From JBHENW01 sp046261875 (lineage in GTDB: Bacteria > Acidobacteriota > Thermoanaerobaculia > UBA5066 > Gp7-AA6), in the NCBI GenBank assembly GCA_046261875.1, contig JBHENW010000148.1, positions 1 to 29,483 on the forward strand: 29,483 nt of DNA, written 5' to 3'. The notes beneath the pieces are model-generated. The model had not been told where the DNA came from. It saw only the letters and a program-made list of their open reading frames with translations, and made no database searches. Positions 1 to 5,802 of this stretch are shown piece after piece. The position numbers and the translations under genes were made by a program. Each line of letters begins with the position of its first letter. Position 1 is the first letter of the stretch.

Positions 1-725
1 GAGAAACCCCCTCCGCCGCCCCAGCTCCCGCCCCCCCAGCCTCCGCCAAAGCCGCCGGTCCCGGTCCACCATCCCCGGCCGCCGTACGTCCGCCAGCTCT
101 TCTTGCGGCGCAGCAGGTAGGGAAGGATGAAGAACACGCCGAAGAAGAGGGCGGGAATGAGGCAGTTGCTCATTCCCGTGCTCCTCGAGCGCGAGCGTTC
201 GTTCACCGTCGTGCCCGTCCCCTTGTACTCCCCCCGCGCGGCGGCCTTGAGCGCGCGGATTCCCGCTTCGACCCCTGCGGCGTAGTCCCCTCCGCGAAAA
301 TGGGGAACGATCTCGTCGTCGATGATCCGATTGGCGGTCGCATCGGGAATGGCGCCCTCCAGACCGTAGCCGACTTCGATGCGGAGCTTGCGGTCCTCGG
401 GAAAGACGAACAGTACCGCCCCGTTGTCCGTGGCCCCTTGTCCCGCGCCCCATTTTTCCGCGGCGCGCCCCGTGAAGTCTTCCATCGTGAAGTTCTCCGG
501 AACGCGCGGCTCGATCCAGACCAGGATCTGGTTCGAGGTATCCCGTTCGAACTGTTCCAGGTCGCGAGAGAGCTCGTCTGCCCGGCCGCCCAGGACGCCG
601 GCCCGGTCGGTGACGAACTTCTTGGGCGCGTCCGGTATCTGATCCTCGACCGCGCCCCAGGCCGAGGCCGCGAGAAAAAGCAGCAGGAGCGGGCGCGCCA
701 AAACGCGCCCGCGAGTCCGCGCCAC
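1..725 (-). CDS. TPM-domain (YgcG-like) membrane protein, C-terminus cut by window edge
   Basis: The reading frame encodes an N-terminal signal peptide (Arg-rich start, then a Leu-rich core ending near ASAWGA). A TPM domain follows over roughly residues 30-160, recognised by the opening FVTDRAGVL, the central WGAGQGATDNGAVLFVF and the VGYGLEGAIPDA stretch. After it come a hydrophobic segment (about residues 190-205), a basic patch and a Gly/Trp-rich tail (GGGWGGGSWGGGG) that runs off the window. TPM proteins are exported or membrane proteins, and some family members are linked to photosystem II repair or acid phosphatase activity; the substrate here is unknown. The GTG start lies 6 bases after the lemA stop codon, so the two are very probably co-transcribed. 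LemA-TPM pairing is a recurrent gene neighbourhood. The C-terminal end is missing. Confidence 0.88.
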   Translation of the reverse strand, partial: MARTRGRVLARPLLLLFLAASAWGAVEDQIPDAPKKFVTDRAGVLGGRADELSRDLEQFERDTSNQILVWIEPRVPENFTMEDFTGRAAEKWGAGQGATDNGAVLFVFPEDRKLRIEVGYGLEGAIPDATANRIIDDEIVPHFRGGDYAAGVEAGIRALKAAARGEYKGTGTTVNERSRSRSTGMSNCLIPALFFGVFFILPYLLRRKKSWRTYGGRGWWTGTGGFGGGWGGGSWGGGGGF

Positions 726-731
726 GCGGAG

Positions 732-1388
732 CTAAGGTGTCGTCGCCAGCGCTGGAGCCGCCGCCGCAGGCGGAGTCGGATTGCGGAAGTCGAACTCCAC
801 CTGTGGAGCCCTTTCGGATCCCGGCGCGGAACGGAAGTACGCCTTCTCCTTGAAGCCGAACATCCCCGCCATGAGGTTCGTGGGGAACCGCAGGCGGGCG
901 GTGTTGTAGGCCTGCGCGACCTCGTTGTAGCGCATGCGCTCCACCGTGATGCGGTTCTCCGTGCCTTCGAGCTGCGCCTGAAGGTCCCGGAAGTTCGCGT
1001 TGGCTTTCAGCTCGGGATACTTTTCGACGACGACGAGCAGCCGTTGCAGCGCGGCGCCCAGCGTGTTCTGCGCCTGCTCGAACTGGGCGAGCTGAGCCGG
1101 ATCCGTCGGCGCCGTGCCGGGCGTGATCTGCGCCCGCCCGACGGACGCGCGGGCCTGTGTCACGGCTTCCAGCGTCTCCTTTTCGAACTCCGCCGCCCCG
1201 CGCACCGTCGCCACGAGGTTGGGCACCAGGTCGGCGCGGCGCTGGTAGACGTTCTCCACCTGGGCCCATTGCTTGTCGACCTCCTGGCCGAGCGTCACCA
1301 GGCGGTTGTACGTGCCGGCCAGGGAAACGCCCACGATGACGAGGACGACCAAGAGCACGGCGACACACCCCAACCCCAGCTTTCCCAT
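732..1388 (-). CDS. lemA: LemA family membrane protein
   Basis: 218 residues. An N-terminal hydrophobic anchor (about residues 5-27) is followed by the LemA helical domain, with hallmark text YNRLVTLGQEVDKQWAQVE, then RADLVPNLV and later FPTNLMAGMFGF. The C-terminus is a Pro/Ala-rich tail. LemA proteins are anchored with most of the chain outside the membrane, and their molecular role is not settled. The ATG start has a strong AGGAGG ribosome-binding site 5 bases upstream. The gene directly precedes the TPM-domain gene with only 6 bases between them, which supports a two-gene operon. Length and motif order are normal for the family. Confidence 0.93.
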   Translation of the reverse strand: MGKLGLGCVAVLLVVLVIVGVSLAGTYNRLVTLGQEVDKQWAQVENVYQRRADLVPNLVATVRGAAEFEKETLEAVTQARASVGRAQITPGTAPTDPAQLAQFEQAQNTLGAALQRLLVVVEKYPELKANANFRDLQAQLEGTENRITVERMRYNEVAQAYNTARLRFPTNLMAGMFGFKEKAYFRSAPGSERAPQVEFDFRNPTPPAAAAPALATTP

Positions 1389-1466
1389 CCATTCCTCCTG
1401 TCGCTGTTTGCGGAGCGGAGATTCTATCGGAACGCGTACGCGGTGAGCCGCCGGTTCGGCGGACGG

Positions 1467-1952
1467 TTACCCGCCGAGCCGTTCGCGCACCCGGGGCGGG
1501 ATGAGGGCGCGGAGCTCCGCCGTGTCTCCGCCGTCCCATCGCAGCCACGCGATGCCCGCCTTCTTCAGCGGCAGCTCCCTCTCCTTGCCGCCGGTCAGCA
1601 GCCGGCCGAGAAGCAGACCGAGGTGCGGCTGGTGGCCGACGAGGACGGCGCCGCGAGCGCCGCGTCCGCGAAGCTCCTCCAGCACGTGCTCCGGATCCGC
1701 CGAGGGCTCCAGGGTGGCCGTTTCCCGGAGCTTCTCTTCGAGCTCGAGCACGGCGGCGGCGGCCGCGGCGGTCTCGCGCGCGCGCCGATAGGGTGAGGTC
1801 CAGACCTGGTCCACCTCCGGGTCCAGACGGCGGAGCGCTTCCGCCGCCGACCGGGCCTGGAGCCGGCCCTCGTCGGTCAGCGCGCGGTCAGAGTCGCGTC
1901 CCGACCGCGCCCGGTCCTCCGCCGCCGCGTGCCGCAAGAGCCAGAGGTCCAC
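1467..1952 (-). CDS. sixA: SixA-type phosphohistidine phosphatase (histidine phosphatase superfamily)
   Basis: 161 residues. The N-terminal LWLLRHAAAED contains the RH motif whose His becomes transiently phosphorylated in the histidine-phosphatase superfamily. VWTSPYRRARETA supplies the second Arg pair (about residues 50-62), and VLVGHQPHLGLL carries the second catalytic His (about residue 107). The short single-domain length and the GHQPHL text match SixA, which removes phosphate from histidine-containing phosphotransfer proteins. The start codon is GTG with no obvious ribosome-binding site. The gene is divergent from the Ser/Thr kinase gene, whose start lies about 60 bases away. A role in countering His-Asp phosphorelays is inferred from the family only. 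Confidence 0.88.
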   Translation of the reverse strand: MDLWLLRHAAAEDRARSGRDSDRALTDEGRLQARSAAEALRRLDPEVDQVWTSPYRRARETAAAAAAVLELEEKLRETATLEPSADPEHVLEELRGRGARGAVLVGHQPHLGLLLGRLLTGGKERELPLKKAGIAWLRWDGGDTAELRALIPPRVRERLGG

Positions 1953-2011
1953 GGCCGCAGTGTATTCGCGTCTGGGTGCGCGGCCGGATCCCCGGATATC
2001 CTAGCCGGGAG

Positions 2012-3055
2012 TTGTCGCTGAACCCGGGCGATCAGATCGGTCCCTACGAGATCCTGGGACCGCTCGGCAAGGGCGGTATGGGAGAGGTGTATCGCGCCCG
2101 GGACATGCGCCTCGGGCGCGACGTGGCCCTCAAGCTCCTGGCGGAGACCGCGGCCCAGGACTCCGACCCCCTCGCGCGGTTCGAGCGGGAAACGCGCGCG
2201 GTCGCCGCGCTCAACCATCCGAACATCCTCGCGATCCACGACACCGGGTCCCATCGCGGAATGCCGTACGCGGTCACGGAGCTGCTCGAAGGCGAGACGC
2301 TCGCCGAGCGGCTGAACTCCGGTCCGGTCGCGCCCAAGCGCGCCGTCGAGATCGCCTGCCAGATCGCCGAGGGACTCGCCGGGGCTCACGCGCGCGGGGT
2401 CATCCACCGCGACATCAAGCCGGAGAACATCTTCCTCACGCACGACGGGCGGGCCAAGATTTTGGACTTCGGGATCGCGCGCATGGAACACCCGACCGTC
2501 CCCTTCGGCCTCAAGGGAGCCAAACCACGGGGGACCAGCGCACAATTCATCATGGGGACCGCCGGGTACATGTCGCCCGAGCAGATCCGCGGAAAGCCGA
2601 TCGATCCGCGCACCGACATCTTCTCTCTCGGCTCGACTTTCTTCGAGATGCTGACCAAGCGCCCGGCGTTCCAGCGAGAGTCCGCCGTGGAGACCTTCGG
2701 CGCCGTCCTCAAGGACGACCCCGCAAAGCTCCCGGAGGCCGAGAAGATCCCGGAGGAGCTCCGGCGCTTCGTCTACCGCTGCCTGGAGAAGGACTCGGCG
2801 GACCGTTACCAGTCCGCGCGGGACCTCGTGCTCGATCTGCGGGCGTTCCAGGCCGAGGGGATCCAGCAGTCCGCCAAGCGGGTGCAGTTCCGTTCCGAGC
2901 CTCCCTGGAAGCGCCGCAAGACCCGTCTCTTCCTGCGGGCCGCGGGGGGAATCGTTCTCTTTCTTCTCGGAATCTGGACGGGTGCCTGCTGGCAGAGGAG
3001 CCGGTTCGAGGTCGTCCCCGCCCGGCTCCCGCCGGCCGTGCGGCCGGCAAGTTAG
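2012..3055 (+). CDS. Hanks-type Ser/Thr protein kinase with one C-terminal membrane anchor
   Basis: 347 residues from TTG at 2012, chosen because the protein then opens LSLNPGDQIGPYEIL, the usual N-terminus of this kinase group; GTG at 1976 is an alternative. Kinase motifs are complete: glycine loop GKGGMGEV (19-26), invariant Lys in VALKLL (41), HRDIKPEN (132-139), DFG (152-154) and the P+1-loop equivalent MSPEQ. After the kinase domain a basic stretch leads into a single hydrophobic helix (IVLFLLGIWTGACW) and a tail of about 25 residues. There is no PASTA, TPR or WD40 sensor domain, so ligand sensing, if any, must come through partners. Such kinases are abundant in Acidobacteriota. A strong hairpin lies just downstream. 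Confidence 0.93.
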   Translation: MSLNPGDQIGPYEILGPLGKGGMGEVYRARDMRLGRDVALKLLAETAAQDSDPLARFERETRAVAALNHPNILAIHDTGSHRGMPYAVTELLEGETLAERLNSGPVAPKRAVEIACQIAEGLAGAHARGVIHRDIKPENIFLTHDGRAKILDFGIARMEHPTVPFGLKGAKPRGTSAQFIMGTAGYMSPEQIRGKPIDPRTDIFSLGSTFFEMLTKRPAFQRESAVETFGAVLKDDPAKLPEAEKIPEELRRFVYRCLEKDSADRYQSARDLVLDLRAFQAEGIQQSAKRVQFRSEPPWKRRKTRLFLRAAGGIVLFLLGIWTGACWQRSRFEVVPARLPPAVRPAS

Positions 3056-3085
3056 CCGACCCGGCGCTTGGATTTGACCGCCGTT

Positions 3086-3129
3086 CGCGGCGCGAGGAGT
3101 CTCCGCCCTCGGAGGAGCCTCGCGCCGCG
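3086..3129 (+). terminator. Strong GC hairpin after the kinase gene (U-tract-less terminator candidate)
   Basis: A 12-bp perfect stem (3086-3097 with 3118-3129) encloses a second 5-bp stem (3101-3105 with 3110-3114). It begins 30 bases after the kinase stop. No T-run follows, so classical intrinsic termination is not assured; it may instead stabilise the 3' end or act with Rho. It immediately precedes the first copy of the dispersed repeat. Confidence 0.5.
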
Positions 3130-3133
3130 GGAG

Positions 3134-3229
3134 GCGCAGCGAGCTAGGGATCAGGCGAGCGGTCGAGCCCCTTTGAAAGAGCCGCTCGCCGGTGCCGCAG
3201 GCAGATCCCGTACGAGCGAAGGCCGACGG
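3134..3229 (-). repeat. Dispersed stop-codon-adjacent repeat, copy 1
   Basis: Read on the minus strand, this begins directly after the TAG of the 3230-3628 gene with CCGTCGGC and runs through a conserved core. The segment 3179-3208 is identical over 30 bases to copy 3 (17013-17042). The segment 3146-3168 is identical over 23 bases to the reverse complement of 8484-8506 in copy 2. It contains a 9-bp perfect inverted repeat (3154-3162 with 3182-3190, 19-base loop). Confidence 0.85.
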
Positions 3230-3628
3230 CTATTCGTGGAGCCCGCGGTAGAGGATTTTCAGATCCCGCGAGGCTTCGCGCGCCACGTCGGCCGGATCCC
3301 GGCGGAGCAGGCGTTCGAGGTTCTCGTCCCAGGCGCGCTGCCCGGTCTCCAGCCGGAAACGCTGGTTCCCGCGCGCGAAGACGCAAGCCATCACGAGCAG
3401 CGTGTGCCTGGCCCCCGCCGCCCCGGGAGCGCCCGGGCGCTCGCAGAAGCGGACGAACCATTGCCGCAGGTCCTCTTCGATGACGACCGCATCGCTCTCG
3501 GGGATGCGGTAACGCGCCACGAGCGTCCTGTGAAGCAGCCCGCGCGATTCCCGGAAGAGCACCTCGGCCTGCGCCGGCGCTCGATTCCCCTCCAACACCA
3601 GAGCACTGGAGCCCTCGGAAGCAAACAC
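3230..3628 (-). CDS. Small protein resembling sigma-70 region 2, function unknown
   Basis: 132 residues from GTG at 3628, which has a GGAGG ribosome-binding site 8 bases upstream. I do not recognise a named family. Residues 25-60 (LFRESRGLLHRTLVARYRIPESDA, then EEDLRQWFVRF) are reminiscent of ECF sigma region 2, with its helix, RYRI..DAED-like turn and a hydrophobic aromatic helix. However, the promoter-melting Trp/Arg block is weak and there is no region 4. The C-terminal part is helical and charged (RDPADVAREASRDLKILY). It could be a degenerate sigma-like or adaptor protein, or an unrelated helical protein. It stands alone: the upstream gene mqnC ends about 145 bases away on the same strand. 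The dispersed repeat starts right at its stop codon. Confidence 0.6.
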   Translation of the reverse strand: MFASEGSSALVLEGNRAPAQAEVLFRESRGLLHRTLVARYRIPESDAVVIEEDLRQWFVRFCERPGAPGAAGARHTLLVMACVFARGNQRFRLETGQRAWDENLERLLRRDPADVAREASRDLKILYRGLHE

Positions 3629-3773
3629 GTCTTTTTCCTCCGGTGAAGGGATAGAGGATACTCCCGGCGCTGCCCTTTGGACAGGGGCACGGAAGTGCAC
3701 GGTCGGCCGGGTTGCAAACCGCGGGCGCTGAGAGGCTTGCCGCATGGGCCAGCCGCTCGGGCCGCCCGAAGCG

Positions 3774-4961
3774 TCAGGCCGACGCGACCCCTTGGGCCAC
3801 CGACCCGGCGACGGCCACGGGGAGCGCGGCACCCCCCGCAAGGCTCCGGCGCTCGGGGATCGGGGCGGCGCAACAGGCGTCGGGGCACGCGTCGTAGAGC
3901 GTGCGACGCTGGAGCGGCTCGTAGCCCGCTTCCGCGATGAGCCGGCGCATTCCCTCCTGATCCATCCGGTTGCGCGCGCCCGCCGCGTACACGACGTTCT
4001 CCTCGATCATGATCGACCCGAGGTCGTCGGCGCCGAAGGAGAGGGTAACCTGCCCGATCTTGGGGCCCTGGGTGACCCAGGAGCCCTGGACATGGCGGAT
4101 GTTGTCGAAGAAGACGCGGCTGACGGCGAGGGTCTTCAGATACTCAAACCCCCCCGCTTCCTCGACCTTGCCGTCGAGGTCGGTGTTCTCCTTGACGAAG
4201 GTCCACGGGATCCACGCCGTGAATCCGCCCGTCCGATCCTGCAGGTCGCGCACGACGCGCATGTGCTCCACGCGCTGGGCGAGGGTCTCGCCGACGCCGA
4301 ACATCATCGTGGCGGTCGTGCGCATCCCCAGGCCGTGGGCGCTCTCGTGGACGTCCACCCACTTCTCCGTGGGCGCCTTCGTGAGCGACCAGATGCGCCG
4401 GCGGACCGAATCTTCCAGGATCTCGGCCCCGCCGCCAGGGATGGACTGGAGCCCGGCGTCCCGCAGCCGAGCGATGACGTCGCGCATCGGCCACCGGGTC
4501 AACTTCTCCAGGAAATAGACCTCGGGCGCCGAAAGGGCGTGGAGGTGGATCGTCGGGAAGCTCGTGCGGATGAAACGGAACATCTCCTCGTAGAAGGAGA
4601 ACGGGAGCCCGGCGTGAACGCCCCCCTGGAGCAGGATCCCCGTGCCGCCGAGCTCGATGGTCTCCTGGATCTTCGCTCCGATCTGGTCCCAGCTTAGAAC
4701 GTAGGACTCGGGGTGGTCGGCCGAAGGACGGTAGAACGCGCAGAACTGGCAGCGATAGACGCAGACGTTCGTGTAGTTGATGTTCCGATCCACGATGTAG
4801 GTGGCGACACCCGGGTCGTTGTGCCGGTTGCGAACGGCATTGGCCGCCTCGCCGAGGGACAGCAGATCCGCTTCTTCGAGAAGTGTCACGGCCCGCTCGG
4901 GGGAGAGGCGGCGCCCGGAGAGCGTCTCTTCGAGAATCCCCGGTGTGCGAAGGGCGGCCAC
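3774..4961 (-). CDS. mqnC: Cyclic dehypoxanthinyl futalosine synthase, radical SAM (menaquinone biosynthesis)
   Basis: 395 residues. The radical SAM cluster motif CVYRCQFC (Cys67, Cys71, Cys74) follows YIVDRNINYTN. Next come LQGGVHAGLPFSFYEEM, IPGGGAEIL and TTATMMFGVGE, wording that fits MqnC better than its paralogue MqnE. MqnC converts dehypoxanthine futalosine to its cyclic form in the futalosine route to menaquinone. The start is GTG at 4961; the protein then aligns with family N-termini. The C-terminus carries a Cys-rich stretch (YDACPDACC) and an Ala/Val-rich tail longer than usual. mqnA lies 38 bases upstream on the same strand, so the pair is probably one operon. MqnB, MqnD and MqnE are not in the window. 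Confidence 0.93.
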   Translation of the reverse strand: MAALRTPGILEETLSGRRLSPERAVTLLEEADLLSLGEAANAVRNRHNDPGVATYIVDRNINYTNVCVYRCQFCAFYRPSADHPESYVLSWDQIGAKIQETIELGGTGILLQGGVHAGLPFSFYEEMFRFIRTSFPTIHLHALSAPEVYFLEKLTRWPMRDVIARLRDAGLQSIPGGGAEILEDSVRRRIWSLTKAPTEKWVDVHESAHGLGMRTTATMMFGVGETLAQRVEHMRVVRDLQDRTGGFTAWIPWTFVKENTDLDGKVEEAGGFEYLKTLAVSRVFFDNIRHVQGSWVTQGPKIGQVTLSFGADDLGSIMIEENVVYAAGARNRMDQEGMRRLIAEAGYEPLQRRTLYDACPDACCAAPIPERRSLAGGAALPVAVAGSVAQGVASA

Positions 4962-4999
4962 GACCGAATTTTATCGCGCGGGCGGCTCGCGCGAGCCGC

Positions 5000-5755
5000 T
5001 CACACGAAGCGCAGGGGCCTCGCCTCCGCGATGAGGCGGTCCTCGGCGCAGAGCTCGTAGAAGAGCTTCAGACCCTCGAGGTCGCCCTCGTCCAGCTCGT
5101 AGTGCAGCGCGTGGAGCAGATAGTCGCGGATCACGGCCGGCGAAAGCCCGGACTCGGCCGCCTCCTCCTCGACGAGGCGGTCGAACTGAGCGACGGCGGT
5201 GCCCCGCGACCGGCGCAAAATGGCGGAAAGCTCTTCCGCCGGCGCCCCGGGGCGCAGCGCCCAGAAGGCGAACACGAAGGGGTGGCCGGAAAAGGCTCGC
5301 CATTCCGCCGCCAGGTCGAGTACGACCCGGCCGTTCAGGCGCGCTTTCAGAGCGGGGTCGCCGATGATGAGCGACGCGTCGGAGTCCTCTCCCATCCCGT
5401 GCGCGCGCTCCTCGTACCGCGGCGCGAGACCGTAGCGGCGTTTCAGGAGGATGCGGGTCAGCGCGGCCGAAGTGCGTGAAGCGGGATCGAGCGAGACCGA
5501 CGCGATCCGCTCCCGCGAGACGCGCGAGACGAGGAGAACGGAGCGCACCTCGGAAGACGCCGCGATTCCGAGCCCTCCGAGGGCCCGCAGCCCTTCCATC
5601 CGCTGGTACTCGATGGATGGGATGAGGCCCGCCTCGACCTCCCCGCGGGACAGCCGGTCGGCGCAGACGGCCGGCGGGTCGCGGAGCACCTCCACGCCGG
5701 GCGCCGGGTCGTGGAGGAGCCCCCAGGTCAGGGGGCGAGCGTTCAGAAAGTCCAC
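5000..5755 (-). CDS. mqnA: Chorismate dehydratase (menaquinone biosynthesis)
   Basis: 251 residues from GTG at 5755. MqnA dehydrates chorismate to 3-enolpyruvyl-benzoate, the entry step of the futalosine pathway. The chain shows DFLNARPLTWGL, GEVEAGLIPSIEYQR (substrate-binding-like), SASVS-type strand SVSLDPASRTSAAL and GDPAL followed by DLAAEWRAFSGHPFVFAFWA, all typical of MqnA. The family usually has a few more residues before FLNARPL. Six codons upstream in frame read IRISIV and fit the expected first strand, yet no ATG, GTG or TTG exists there in frame, so the start is uncertain. It is followed 38 bases later by mqnC and is divergent from the S8 protease gene at 5803. Confidence 0.93.
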   Translation of the reverse strand: MDFLNARPLTWGLLHDPAPGVEVLRDPPAVCADRLSRGEVEAGLIPSIEYQRMEGLRALGGLGIAASSEVRSVLLVSRVSRERIASVSLDPASRTSAALTRILLKRRYGLAPRYEERAHGMGEDSDASLIIGDPALKARLNGRVVLDLAAEWRAFSGHPFVFAFWALRPGAPAEELSAILRRSRGTAVAQFDRLVEEEAAESGLSPAVIRDYLLHALHYELDEGDLEGLKLFYELCAEDRLIAEARPLRFV

Positions 5756-5802
5756 GATGGAGATCCGGATCGGGGTCGGAGAGATCGGCGGCCCTCCCTG
5801 CG

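Noticed and set aside
300..1796. Long plus-strand open frame across the TPM, LemA and SixA genes
   Set aside because: It is an Arg-rich antisense shadow of three genes with clear family motifs on the minus strand.
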